Positions 1 to 7,010 of a stretch of 31,223 nt of DNA are shown in pieces (position 1 is the stretch's first letter; each line of letters begins with the position of its first letter). Position numbers and translations under genes: made by a program. The stretch comes from Collinsella sp. Its GTDB lineage: Bacteria > Actinomycetota > Coriobacteriia > Coriobacteriales > Coriobacteriaceae. The stretch covers positions 1-31,223 of the forward strand of contig JAHYYJ010000017.1 in the NCBI GenBank assembly GCA_019425015.1, given 5' to 3'. The notes below the pieces were generated by a model. The model ran no database searches, had not been told where the DNA came from, and saw nothing but the letters and a program-made list of their open reading frames with translations.

Positions 1-53
1 TATTTTCCGGTTCGACGAACAGCCGATCGTGTCAAATTTGGTCTAACAGAGCC
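1..53 (-). mobile_element. Probable end of an insertion sequence (partial, runs off the window)
   Basis: Read on the minus strand from position 53, the sequence begins GGCTCTGTTAGACCAA, has two variable bases, then TTGACA. The same 24-base arrangement (22 of 24 identical) occurs inverted at 31173-31196, and both copies point out of the window. Terminal inverted repeats beginning GG(C/T)TCT are typical of ISL3-family elements, so I infer the end of an IS whose body lies outside. No transposase coding is visible in the 53 bases. A conserved multicopy promoter element ending in a TTGACA -35 box is the alternative. Confidence 0.4.
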
Positions 54-88
54 TTCCGTTTTGCGGAGAGGGCCTTTGCGCTTCTCTC

Positions 89-114
89 GACGGAGAGTGT
101 TTCCGTCTCGTTTT
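89..114 (+). other. Small hairpin upstream of the ABC permease gene
   Basis: GACGGA (89-94) and TCCGTC (102-107) form a six-base stem with a seven-base loop, followed by a short T run (111-114). It lies between the IS-like end and the permease start. It could be a weak terminator or a leader structure; nothing in the sequence decides between them. Confidence 0.25.
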
Positions 115-142
115 GCCGGCAACTTCTACGATAGGAGCCACC

Positions 143-1504
143 TTGTCTCGATTGAACGAAGGGGCCATGGGTCGGCGTTTCCCGCTGCCCTCGATGCTCC
201 AAAAACTAGCCTGCGCCCTAGCTGTGGCGCTCGCTTTGTTGTGCGCGGGGACAGCCGCGCCTTCGACTGCCCAGGCGCTTGAGACCGCAAAGATTACCGC
301 TCGACCCAACACCGGTTCGGGCAGCGCTGTGGTCGGCGGCACCGAGACACGCATTACCTGGGAAGTTCAGGCCGATGCCGACGAGGAGCTGAGCGGTCTT
401 TCGCTGACGTTTGTCGACGGCACGACGTTTGGTACCGATGACACGCGATTGACGATGCTCTCGGGCGAGGACCTCATGGACCGTACGCCCATGAAGCCTA
501 CGTGCAAGGCTGACGGCCAGACGCTCAAGATCGACTTTGGCGAGACGGCGCCTGCCGGCGGCTTTTTCCGTGTCGAGGTTTACGGCGTGACGTTTCCCGT
601 CGAGGGCGGAGATGAGGCCTTTAGCGGCACCTATACGCTCGCCGACGGTTCGACCAAGAAGATTTCCAAGATTCCTTCCGTCGAGATCAAGGGCGTGACG
701 GCCTTCGATAACTTCCTGACCGATCTTAAGGAGCAGCCGTGGGTCGAGGCTTGGAACTCCAATATGTTCCTGCGCCTGTTCTTGAACCCAGTCATTTTGG
801 TCCAAAGCCTGCCGATCGTCTTTAAGGGCTTCCTCATGTCGCTCTCGATCGTGCTCGTGGCGTTTCCGCTGGCAATTCCCTTTGGCTTTGCGCTGTCGCT
901 CATGCGCATTTCCAAGTCGCGTATCCTTCGTTGTCTTGCCGGCATCTATGTGAATATCATCCGCGGTACGCCGGCGTTCCTGCAGATCTATATCGCGTTC
1001 TTTGGCCTGCCGCTTGCCGGCGTCAAGGTGGACGACTATGTCCTGGGTGTTATCGTCATGGCCATGAACTCGTCTGCGTATCTGTGCGAGATCTTCCGTG
1101 CCGGTATTCAATCGATCCCCAAGGGCCAAAACGAGGCGGCTCGCTCGCTGGGCATGAACGCCTTCCAGACACTGCTCTACGTTATGATTCCGCAGACGTT
1201 CCGCAATGTCCTGCCTACGTTGACCAGCGAGTTCATCCTGCTTTACAAGGATACGTCGCTGCTCGCGGCCGTGGGCGTGGTCGAGATCGTCATGAACGCC
1301 CGCACCATCGTGGCAACGACGGGCTCCATCACGCCGTATGTGGTTGCCGCCCTGTTCTACCTGGTCATCACCCTGCCGCTTGCTCGCTTGGTGAGCGGTC
1401 TTGAGGCGAGGCTTCTGGGTACTGCCGAAACCAAGAAGAAGCGTCCCACCAAGAGCGCCGGACAGGTTGTCGCGACGCCCGCCGACCATATCGCTGGTCT
1501 GTAA
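143..1504 (+). CDS. Amino-acid ABC transporter permease with an N-terminal exported domain
   Basis: Inner-membrane permease of the polar amino-acid (His/Glu/Gln/Arg) ABC importer family. The C-terminal half has the usual five or so membrane segments and the EAA loop that contacts the ATPase (EAARSLGMNAFQ from about residue 331, ending YVMIPQ). It is unusual that about 190 residues precede the permease domain: a signal-peptide-like segment ending in a likely AQA cleavage site, then a soluble stretch of about 150 residues. Typical HisM/GlnP permeases are near 220-250 residues; this one is about 453. I chose the TTG at 143 because AGGAG sits five bases upstream; ATG at 167 is an alternative that also leaves a good signal peptide. 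The ATPase gene follows after 12 bases, so they form one operon. No solute-binding protein gene is in view. The exact substrate cannot be read from sequence. Confidence 0.88.
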   Translation: MSRLNEGAMGRRFPLPSMLQKLACALAVALALLCAGTAAPSTAQALETAKITARPNTGSGSAVVGGTETRITWEVQADADEELSGLSLTFVDGTTFGTDDTRLTMLSGEDLMDRTPMKPTCKADGQTLKIDFGETAPAGGFFRVEVYGVTFPVEGGDEAFSGTYTLADGSTKKISKIPSVEIKGVTAFDNFLTDLKEQPWVEAWNSNMFLRLFLNPVILVQSLPIVFKGFLMSLSIVLVAFPLAIPFGFALSLMRISKSRILRCLAGIYVNIIRGTPAFLQIYIAFFGLPLAGVKVDDYVLGVIVMAMNSSAYLCEIFRAGIQSIPKGQNEAARSLGMNAFQTLLYVMIPQTFRNVLPTLTSEFILLYKDTSLLAAVGVVEIVMNARTIVATTGSITPYVVAALFYLVITLPLARLVSGLEARLLGTAETKKKRPTKSAGQVVATPADHIAGL

Positions 1505-1516
1505 GGAGGTTCTATT

Positions 1517-2269
<753 letters not shown>

Positions 2270-2292
2270 CCGGTTGATGTAACTGCCGTTAC

Positions 2293-2332
2293 AAAAGAGC
2301 GGGGCTGGACTTGAATCCAGCCCCGCTCTTTT
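2293..2332. terminator. Bidirectional intrinsic terminator
   Basis: A 17-base perfect inverted repeat (2293-2309 with 2316-2332) encloses a six-base loop, with AAAA at one edge and TTTT at the other. It ends the ABC transporter operon on the plus strand and the DUF3793-flavodoxin operon on the minus strand. Confidence 0.9.
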
Positions 2333-2384
2333 GTAGGGATGGGGATGCGCTTTGACGCAGGCTCTCTTGGAGACCCTGGGCTCG

Positions 2385-2804
2385 TTACGCGAGCTCGGCT
2401 CCGAGGGCCTTGCAAGCGGTCTCGCCCTCGTCGTCGGGCGCGTCGTAGCAGATGGTGGAGTCCACGACGTTGACGCCGGCCTCGTCGGCGTCGGCCTTCC
2501 AGTTATCCATCCACTCGCCCTCGGCCCACGAATAGGAGCCAAAGAGGACGACCTTCTTGTCGCCGAGGACTTCCTTGACCTCATCCCACATCGGCTGGAA
2601 CTCGTCGTACTCGAGCTCCTCGGACCCCATGGCGGGGCAGCCGAAGGCGAAGGCGTCATATTCGGCGGCCTTGTCGGCAGAGAAGTCGGCGCAGGAGATG
2701 ACCTCAGCCTCGGCACCCGCGGACGTGGCGCCTTCGGAGACGAGGTTTGCCATGGCCTCGGTGTTGCCCGTGCCGCTCCAGTAGACGACGGCGATCTTGC
2801 TCAT
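2385..2804 (-). CDS. Flavodoxin (short-chain)
   Basis: Small FMN-binding electron carrier. The N-terminus has the phosphate-binding loop after the first strand (VYWSGTGNTEAMA), and the rest follows the alternating strand/helix pattern, including FGCPAMGSEELE and VVLFGSYSWAEGEWM segments that in the family flank the isoalloxazine ring. The length of 139 residues is normal for short-chain flavodoxins. The ATG at 2804 has AAAGGA upstream. It lies 46 bases behind the DUF3793 gene on the same strand, probably in one transcript. Flavodoxins often replace ferredoxin when iron is scarce, which fits the possible iron-type site upstream of the operon. Confidence 0.93.
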   Translation of the reverse strand: MSKIAVVYWSGTGNTEAMANLVSEGATSAGAEAEVISCADFSADKAAEYDAFAFGCPAMGSEELEYDEFQPMWDEVKEVLGDKKVVLFGSYSWAEGEWMDNWKADADEAGVNVVDSTICYDAPDDEGETACKALGAELA

Positions 2805-2850
2805 GTTGAGTCCTTTCAGTTGTGCGGCAGGTTGCCGCGGCTTCTATGTT

Positions 2851-3555
2851 CTATCGGGTTGCCTGGGCAAGTTGCGCCAAGCTGCAGCCCTGCTGATAGA
2901 CAAAGGTGAGGTATTGAGTGCAAGCGCGGTAGGCGTCAAACATCGCAAGCGCTTGCTCGACATTCGTGTAGACCTTCCAGGCCCCAAAGACCTTGTAGTT
3001 TTCGCCGCGCTGGACGATAAACTCGTGCACGTCGTCGTAGGGATATCCAAGGAAGTAGCCTATTTCGTGCGGAAACTCGCAGGTGCAGTCGTTGCTGCAG
3101 CTAGCTTGCTGGGGTAGTGCGCATCGAGTCTGGCTACAAGCGCATTCCGCGACGTTATTGCTCGCGAGCGTGATGCGTGATGCCAAATGCACAAGGCATG
3201 TCGAAAGGTCTCTCGTGTCGTAGCCTTCCGAGGCGAGCGCTGTTTGGGCGCGAGGGTCTGCGAAATAGGTGGCGAGGCTTTTGGCTCGGTACACGTACAC
3301 GAGTGCTCCGCAGGGCCGCCAGACCAAAACACTCAGGTGGATGCCGAGCGGGTCAAGCTCGCGATTGCACTGGGCGATAACGTTGAGCAGGCGTGCTCGA
3401 CGTTCTGCGATGGTTTCGGTTGTGGTCGAGCCGTTCCCGTGGGCGTAGGTGCCTGGATAGGTAAAGAGCGATGCCGGCTTGATGCCCGCGAGCGTGGGAG
3501 AGCAGTTGCGCACGACCGCTGCCTGAAACGTTGGGATATCTATGGTTCGAGTCAC
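2851..3555 (-). CDS. DUF3793 family protein with a cysteine cluster
   Basis: The order of conserved blocks fits DUF3793, a family of unknown function found in anaerobic Firmicutes and Coriobacteria: CSPTLAGIKPASLF near the N-terminus, RPCGALVYVYR in the middle, then FPHEIGYFLGYPYDDVHEFI and AWKVYTN. The GTG at 3555 is the start, with TAAGGAG a few bases upstream. An odd feature is a run of six cysteines at residues 138, 140, 145, 153, 157 and 159 just before the FPHEIG block, in what looks like an insertion and could bind metal. The first gene of a two-gene operon with flavodoxin. The biochemical role is not known; the flavodoxin neighbour suggests redox or iron-related work. 234 residues. 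Confidence 0.85.
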   Translation of the reverse strand: MTRTIDIPTFQAAVVRNCSPTLAGIKPASLFTYPGTYAHGNGSTTTETIAERRARLLNVIAQCNRELDPLGIHLSVLVWRPCGALVYVYRAKSLATYFADPRAQTALASEGYDTRDLSTCLVHLASRITLASNNVAECACSQTRCALPQQASCSNDCTCEFPHEIGYFLGYPYDDVHEFIVQRGENYKVFGAWKVYTNVEQALAMFDAYRACTQYLTFVYQQGCSLAQLAQATR

Positions 3556-3579
3556 GGCGCTCCTTACGGATCTAAACTG

Positions 3580-3587
3580 TTAGCCTA
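3580..3587 (-). promoter_or_regulatory. Possible DtxR/IdeR-type iron-box half site
   Basis: On the minus strand this reads within TAGGCTAAC, identical to the core of the actinobacterial DtxR/IdeR box (TWAGGTWAGSCTWACCTWA), but the outer left half does not match. It lies between the -10 element and the GTG start of the DUF3793-flavodoxin operon, a good place for a repressor. Tentative. Confidence 0.25.
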
Positions 3588-3593
3588 GGAAAA

Positions 3594-3621
3594 CTTATAC
3601 ACGAAAGTAAGCCATGGTCAA
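3594..3621 (-). promoter_or_regulatory. Promoter of the DUF3793-flavodoxin operon
   Basis: On the minus strand, TTGACC (3621-3616) is followed after 16 bases by TATAAG (3599-3594), a close match to sigma-70-type elements. It lies about 40 bases upstream of the GTG start. Confidence 0.6.
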
Positions 3622-3647
3622 CAAAAAAGTTTGAAGAGGGAAACTAA

Positions 3648-3679
3648 TTGACCGAACAGACATGATTTTGGGTTAAGAT
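3648..3679 (+). promoter_or_regulatory. Probable promoter of the metal-binding protein gene
   Basis: TTGACC (3648-3653) and TTAAGA or TAAGAT (3673-3679) could be the -35 and -10 elements, but the spacer is 19-20 bases, longer than ideal. The CsoR-like palindrome begins five bases after the -10, where a bound repressor would block initiation. Confidence 0.4.
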
Positions 3680-3683
3680 GGGG

Positions 3684-3700
3684 ACACCCCATGGGGGTAT
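3684..3700. promoter_or_regulatory. CsoR-like copper-responsive operator
   Basis: ACACCCCATGGGGGTAT matches 14 of 17 positions of the Bacillus subtilis copZA CsoR operator as I remember it (ATACCCTACGGGGGTAT). A C-tract facing a G-tract with A/T flanks is the hallmark of CsoR/RcnR-type sites. It lies between the promoter and the start codon of a gene whose product has a copper-type GMxCxxC motif. No csoR gene is in the window, so the regulator would be encoded elsewhere. Confidence 0.6.
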
Positions 3701-3729
3701 CTAGATAGTGCTACTTGAAAGGGGAGCGC

Positions 3730-4113
3730 ATGAGTGACTTGCTCAACCCTGCGAATCTCATCGTGCTGGCCGTCATTGCCGTCGGCATGTTTTTTGGACT
3801 GCGTCGCATTGCCGCTTCGACACACGGGAAGAGTTGCTGCAGCGATGGTACGAGCGGCAAGAAGGCCAAAAAGGTTGTTGTGGTGGATACCGATGCGTCA
3901 CACTATCCCTATAGCGATGAGCTGCTCATCGGCGGCATGAGCTGTGACGGCTGCGCTCAGAACGTAGCCAATGCCCTCAATGCGCTGGATGGCGTGTGGG
4001 CAACGGTGACGTATGCGGACCACACGGCACGCGTGCGCTCTAAGCAGCCGGTTGATCGTGGTGTCCTCGAGACGGCCGTGAAAGACGCGGGCTACTACGT
4101 CATGGCGCTGTAA
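3730..4113 (+). CDS. Membrane-anchored heavy-metal-associated (HMA) domain protein
   Basis: Residues about 8-26 form one membrane segment. A short basic stretch with a CC pair (residues 36-37) and a lysine-rich linker follow, then an HMA (CopZ-like) domain with the metal-binding GMSCDGC (Cys72, Cys75) and a typical C-terminal end (AVKDAGYYV). The N-terminal part resembles small FeoB-associated Cys-rich membrane proteins, so the whole looks like a tethered metallochaperone. I chose ATG at 3730, with AAAGGGGAGC upstream, over an in-frame start at 3715. A CsoR-like operator precedes it. The likely metal is copper, inferred from the motif and operator together. No P-type ATPase or FeoB gene is adjacent. 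Confidence 0.85.
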   Translation: MSDLLNPANLIVLAVIAVGMFFGLRRIAASTHGKSCCSDGTSGKKAKKVVVVDTDASHYPYSDELLIGGMSCDGCAQNVANALNALDGVWATVTYADHTARVRSKQPVDRGVLETAVKDAGYYVMAL

Positions 4114-4139
4114 GCGCCGCCCTGGATGCGCTTCCTTGG

Positions 4140-4565
4140 CTAGGCTCGTCCGCGCAGTTCGATGTCTTGGATGTCGTCGAAGTTGATGGCGATGTCTCGG
4201 AGCTTGAGGAGCTTGAAGGCGGGGAGCGCCTCGTCGAGGATGCCGGTGCGGCTGCGATAGCCGTATGTATCGTAATAGTTGACACGAACCAAGTCGCCAC
4301 GTTTGAGACCCTCGAGCTTTTTAGAAAGTACGAGGGCTTTTTCTTCCGTGAGCTCACGTTTTGACTCGACGGTGATTTCCTGCTTGCGCACGAGTTCGTA
4401 GTATCCCGTGAGGGCGGCAAAGGGCATAAACTGCGCGGCGCGGTTGGCGCGCACGGCACCGTTGGCAGTGAGCTTGGGGTCGGCGGCGCGGCGCCTGCCC
4501 TCGGGGTCCGCCAGGCGCTCGAAGGCGGTCGGCGGGCGCACGGGCTGTTGTTTGGGTTTAGGCAC
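4140..4565 (-). CDS. YolD-like protein (polymerase partner family)
   Basis: The central block RAAQFMPFAALTGYYELVRKQE, the basic helix that follows, and the C-terminal strands (GDLVRVNYYDTYGYRSRTG, then INFDDIQDIEL) fit the YolD-like family, whose genes sit beside UvrX-type Y-family polymerases in Firmicutes. I chose GTG at 4565, because GGAGG lies five bases upstream, over TTG at 4577; this gives about 141 residues. The start overlaps the polymerase stop by eight bases (GTGCCTAA), which implies translational coupling. It probably acts with the polymerase in translesion synthesis after DNA damage, but the mechanism of YolD proteins is not established. The N-terminal 40 residues are basic and probably unstructured. 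Confidence 0.85.
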   Translation of the reverse strand: MPKPKQQPVRPPTAFERLADPEGRRRAADPKLTANGAVRANRAAQFMPFAALTGYYELVRKQEITVESKRELTEEKALVLSKKLEGLKRGDLVRVNYYDTYGYRSRTGILDEALPAFKLLKLRDIAINFDDIQDIELRGRA

Positions 4566-6063
4566 GGTGTCCTCCAACTTGGTCGTTGCGTTCGCGCGCG
4601 GTGGCGCCGGCGGTAAAGCTTAATCCCTTGACGAGCGCGTTCTTGCCGTACTTGCCTTTCACGGCCAGGACGGCGCGCGCCAGGTCGCGCTCGCGCTCAT
4701 CGGCCTCGATATCGCTGAACAGATCGATGGTGGTAAATTCCTCGGGCATGAGGTTGCCAAAGCCAAGGTTGATGCGCTTGACCGGTCGTTTGGGATCGAC
4801 GGTCTGCGCCCAGAGCTCATCGAAATAGCCCATGATTTTCTTAAACGAATTAGTGCGCTCGGGCAGCTTTCGCGAGGCGTTGGAGTGCGCAAAGAGTGCG
4901 GCATAGCCACCACGCGGTTTGCCGCCATGCTCTCCCACAAAGATGCCATCGATTGCCTGCGCTTCGCGCACCAGGCGACGCCTTTCGTCATCGCGCTGGA
5001 CGGGCTTGGGAGCACGGGGCGCGAGCTCGGAGCCGTCGGTCGCTGCGGGTTCGATGCCCGAGGTACTCGAGCGCAGGTGTCCGCAGCCGTCTATATACTG
5101 CGCCGTGCCGCTGGCGTTGAGCCGGCGTATGTCGGCGCGCTCGCTTGCATAGCCCACAAAGAGCGAGATGCTGTCGCACACCACGTGCTTATCGACTAGA
5201 TCCAACACGGCGTTGTCGACCATTTCGCGCAAGACGGTGTAGGCCTGCTCGTAGGCATAGCCCTTCGAGAGCACCTGTCCTGTGGTGGTCGAGGTCGCTT
5301 GCGGGCGATAGGCTTGGATATCGGCGATGGTTGTCGGCTCGCGCCCGAAGGCGTGGTCGATGAGATATTCGGCGTTGACGCCGAGTTCGTCGTAGAGCAG
5401 GTTCTCGTCGAGTGCGGCGACGCCCATCAGGTCGTAGACGCCGTATTTCTCGAGACGGGCCGCCACGCCGGGGCCGATGCCCCAGATGTCGGTGATGGGG
5501 CGATGGGGCCAGATCTCCTTGCGAAAGATCTCGTCGTCGAGTACGCCAATGCGGCTGGCTACGTGCTTGGCGGTGATGTCGAGCGCCACCTTGGCCTGGA
5601 ATAGGTTGGGGCCGATACCGACCGTCGCCGTGATGCCGGTGCGCCCCAAGACCTCGTCGCGCAACATGCAGGCGAACCCTTCGGCATCGGTGTGATAAAG
5701 GTCCAGATAGGGCGTCACGTCGATAAAGCACTCATCGATGGAGTAGACGTGCACGTCCTGGGGGCTGACGTATTCCAGATAGACGCCGTAGATTTGTGCC
5801 GACACCTCCATGTAGTGTTGCATGCGCGGCACTGCTTTGATGTAGTCGATGCCGTCGGGAATCTCGAATAGACGGCAGCGGTTGTGTATCCCGAGGTCCT
5901 TCATGGTCTGCGTGATAGCGAGACAGATGGTCGTGCGTCCGCGCGATTCGTCGGCAACGACCAGGTTGGTGGTGAGCGGATCGAGCCCACGATCGACGCA
6001 CTCGACGCTGGCATAAAACGTCTTGAGGTCGATGCAGATGTAGGTGTGCTGCTCGTGCTCCAT
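4558..6063 (-). CDS. Y-family DNA polymerase (UvrX/DinB-like)
   Basis: Error-prone translesion polymerase. Asp12 in ICIDLKTFYASVE and the Asp110-Glu111 pair in VYSIDECFID are the metal-binding catalytic acids; Tyr17 is at the steric-gate position. Helix-hairpin-helix segments occur around ITDIWGIGPGVAARLEKYG. A C-terminal TIDLF (residues 445-449) resembles the QL(S/D)LF beta-clamp-binding peptide. The length of 501 residues is longer than DinB (about 350) and a little longer than UvrX (about 420); the extra lies in a charged segment with RDDERRRL around the little-finger region. The ATG at 6063 has GGGAGG upstream. First gene of an operon with the YolD-like gene; two SOS-box-like palindromes lie in front, so induction by DNA damage is likely. 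Confidence 0.92.
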   Translation of the reverse strand: MEHEQHTYICIDLKTFYASVECVDRGLDPLTTNLVVADESRGRTTICLAITQTMKDLGIHNRCRLFEIPDGIDYIKAVPRMQHYMEVSAQIYGVYLEYVSPQDVHVYSIDECFIDVTPYLDLYHTDAEGFACMLRDEVLGRTGITATVGIGPNLFQAKVALDITAKHVASRIGVLDDEIFRKEIWPHRPITDIWGIGPGVAARLEKYGVYDLMGVAALDENLLYDELGVNAEYLIDHAFGREPTTIADIQAYRPQATSTTTGQVLSKGYAYEQAYTVLREMVDNAVLDLVDKHVVCDSISLFVGYASERADIRRLNASGTAQYIDGCGHLRSSTSGIEPAATDGSELAPRAPKPVQRDDERRRLVREAQAIDGIFVGEHGGKPRGGYAALFAHSNASRKLPERTNSFKKIMGYFDELWAQTVDPKRPVKRINLGFGNLMPEEFTTIDLFSDIEADERERDLARAVLAVKGKYGKNALVKGLSFTAGATARERNDQVGGHRA

Positions 6064-6076
6064 CCGAGCCTCCCAT

Positions 6077-6090
6077 CAAACACATGTTCT
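6077..6090 (-). promoter_or_regulatory. SOS (LexA) box-like site, proximal
   Basis: On the minus strand this reads AGAACATGTGTTTG. It fits the Gram-positive SOS consensus CGAACRNRYGTTYC except at the first and last bases. It lies 14 bases upstream of the polymerase start codon. Confidence 0.45.
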
Positions 6091-6110
6091 TATCGAATAC
6101 CTGTTCGATA
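6091..6110. promoter_or_regulatory. SOS (LexA) box-like palindrome, distal
   Basis: TATCGAATACCTGTTCGATA has perfect seven-base arms (TATCGAA/TTCGATA). On the minus strand it contains CGAACAGGTATTCG, one base from the CGAAC-N4-GTTCG SOS box. A related CGAGCAGGTATTAT follows directly upstream, so the CAGGTATT motif is repeated. Position and match fit LexA control of the polymerase operon. Confidence 0.55.
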
Positions 6111-6137
6111 ATACCTGCTCGACCGGACACCGTCAAA

Positions 6138-6158
6138 ACCTGCCCCTTTTTGGCAGGT
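6138..6158. other. Small hairpin of unknown role
   Basis: ACCTGCC (6138-6144) and GGCAGGT (6152-6158) are perfect seven-base arms around a T-rich loop, in the gap between the polymerase operon and the dehydrogenase-like gene. The rest of this gap (6159-6286) shows nothing I can identify with confidence. Confidence 0.3.
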
Positions 6159-6286
6159 ATGGTCGTGCGGCTGCATCGGGTTTTTAACGCAGCCCTAAAG
6201 AGTGCGTAACAGCTCGGAAAAGCTCGCTTCGTAGCATGAGGCTAACGATTGATACCACCATAAAGCACGGAAGGGTTGTGGGGATA

Positions 6287-6811
6287 ATGGTCAACTATGG
6301 GTTTGGGATGCCGACGCGCTTGGTTGCGGATGGGGATGTGGCTCGCTGGTGCGGGCGATTGGTTGCCCACTATGGCGGCACCAAGGCACTGGTCGTGCTG
6401 GGAGGCGACAAACATACGCGTGATGATCTCGTCTCGGCGGCACTCGGCTCGCTTGATCGAGCTCTGCTCGAGCGCGTGCTTTTTCGCTGCGGCTCGGTTG
6501 AGGGCGACGAGGGAGACGAGCTGATCGACGAGGCCGTGGCCCTGGCGACCGACGAAGGCGTTGACTTTGTCCTGGCGATCGGCGATGCCGATACTGCCGG
6601 CTTTGCGCGCGAACTCGCGCGTCGCATGGCCGTGCTCGATACCGGCGACGACGGTTTCGTTCCCTACGGTTGCATTGTCTCGGAGGGCAAAGTGCCCGAG
6701 GCCGTTGGCGCCGGCGAGGTCCCCGTTTTTGCCATCATCGCGCCCGAACTGCTTGAGGGCATTGGGTCTCCTCTGCGCGAGCTGCTCGGCAGCGTGTGTG
6801 CCGTGGCCTAA
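6287..6811 (+). CDS. Stand-alone iron-alcohol-dehydrogenase-like N-terminal domain, degenerate
   Basis: The protein resembles the first, nucleotide-binding half of iron-dependent alcohol dehydrogenases: NYGFGMPTRLVADGD (compare the usual Y-x-PTRIVFGxG), a strand and glycine turn at ALVVLGGDK, and GVDFVLAIGDADTAGFARELA where the family has VDFVLAVGGGSVIDTAKAIA. The glycine-rich GGGS motif is replaced by GDAD, and the helical metal-binding second half (about 200 residues with Asp/His ligands) is absent; the frame ends at 6811 and a large hairpin follows. It is unlikely to be an active dehydrogenase. I start it at ATG 6287, where the family alignment begins; an in-frame ATG at 6236 lacks a Shine-Dalgarno. 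It could be a decayed gene or a repurposed small-molecule sensor. Confidence 0.6.
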   Translation: MVNYGFGMPTRLVADGDVARWCGRLVAHYGGTKALVVLGGDKHTRDDLVSAALGSLDRALLERVLFRCGSVEGDEGDELIDEAVALATDEGVDFVLAIGDADTAGFARELARRMAVLDTGDDGFVPYGCIVSEGKVPEAVGAGEVPVFAIIAPELLEGIGSPLRELLGSVCAVA

Positions 6812-6821
6812 TATCTGCCAT

Positions 6822-6885
6822 AAAGGGACAGGTTAATTTTGGTAGGTAAAGCGTTTGACCTGCCAAAATTAACCTGTCCCTTTTT
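6822..6885. repeat. Very long perfect hairpin with AACCTGTCCC motif; terminator-like repeat
   Basis: Two 26-base arms (6822-6847 and 6858-6883) pair with a single G-T wobble around a ten-base loop; a T run follows. It can end transcription of the upstream gene, but it is far longer than an ordinary terminator. The right arm contains AACCTGTCCC, which recurs exactly at 30007-30016 and as AACCTGACC at 28793-28801, so I class it with a family of palindromic intergenic repeats. Confidence 0.7.
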
Positions 6886-6968
6886 GGTCGGTCGCCGTTT
6901 GGGGGCGGATTGGCAACGCTCGCTGATTACGGTCTTGACCTGCGCTAGAATAGGGCTATCTGATTATC

Positions 6969-6992
6969 CGGGCGCATGGAGGTATGCGCCCG
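6969..6992 (+). promoter_or_regulatory. pgi leader hairpin with a Shine-Dalgarno-like loop
   Basis: CGGGCGCAT (6969-6977) and ATGCGCCCG (6984-6992) form a nine-base stem; the six-base loop contains GGAGG. The real pgi Shine-Dalgarno and ATG at 7011 follow just after. The loop could act as a ribosome standby site or the stem as an mRNA stabiliser; this is inference. Confidence 0.45.
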
Positions 6993-7010
6993 TATGTTGA
7001 GGAGGACTCT

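Noticed and set aside
1..142. Riboswitch or T-box in the leader of the amino-acid transporter
   Set aside because: No T-box sequence or known aptamer core was seen; only a small hairpin is present.
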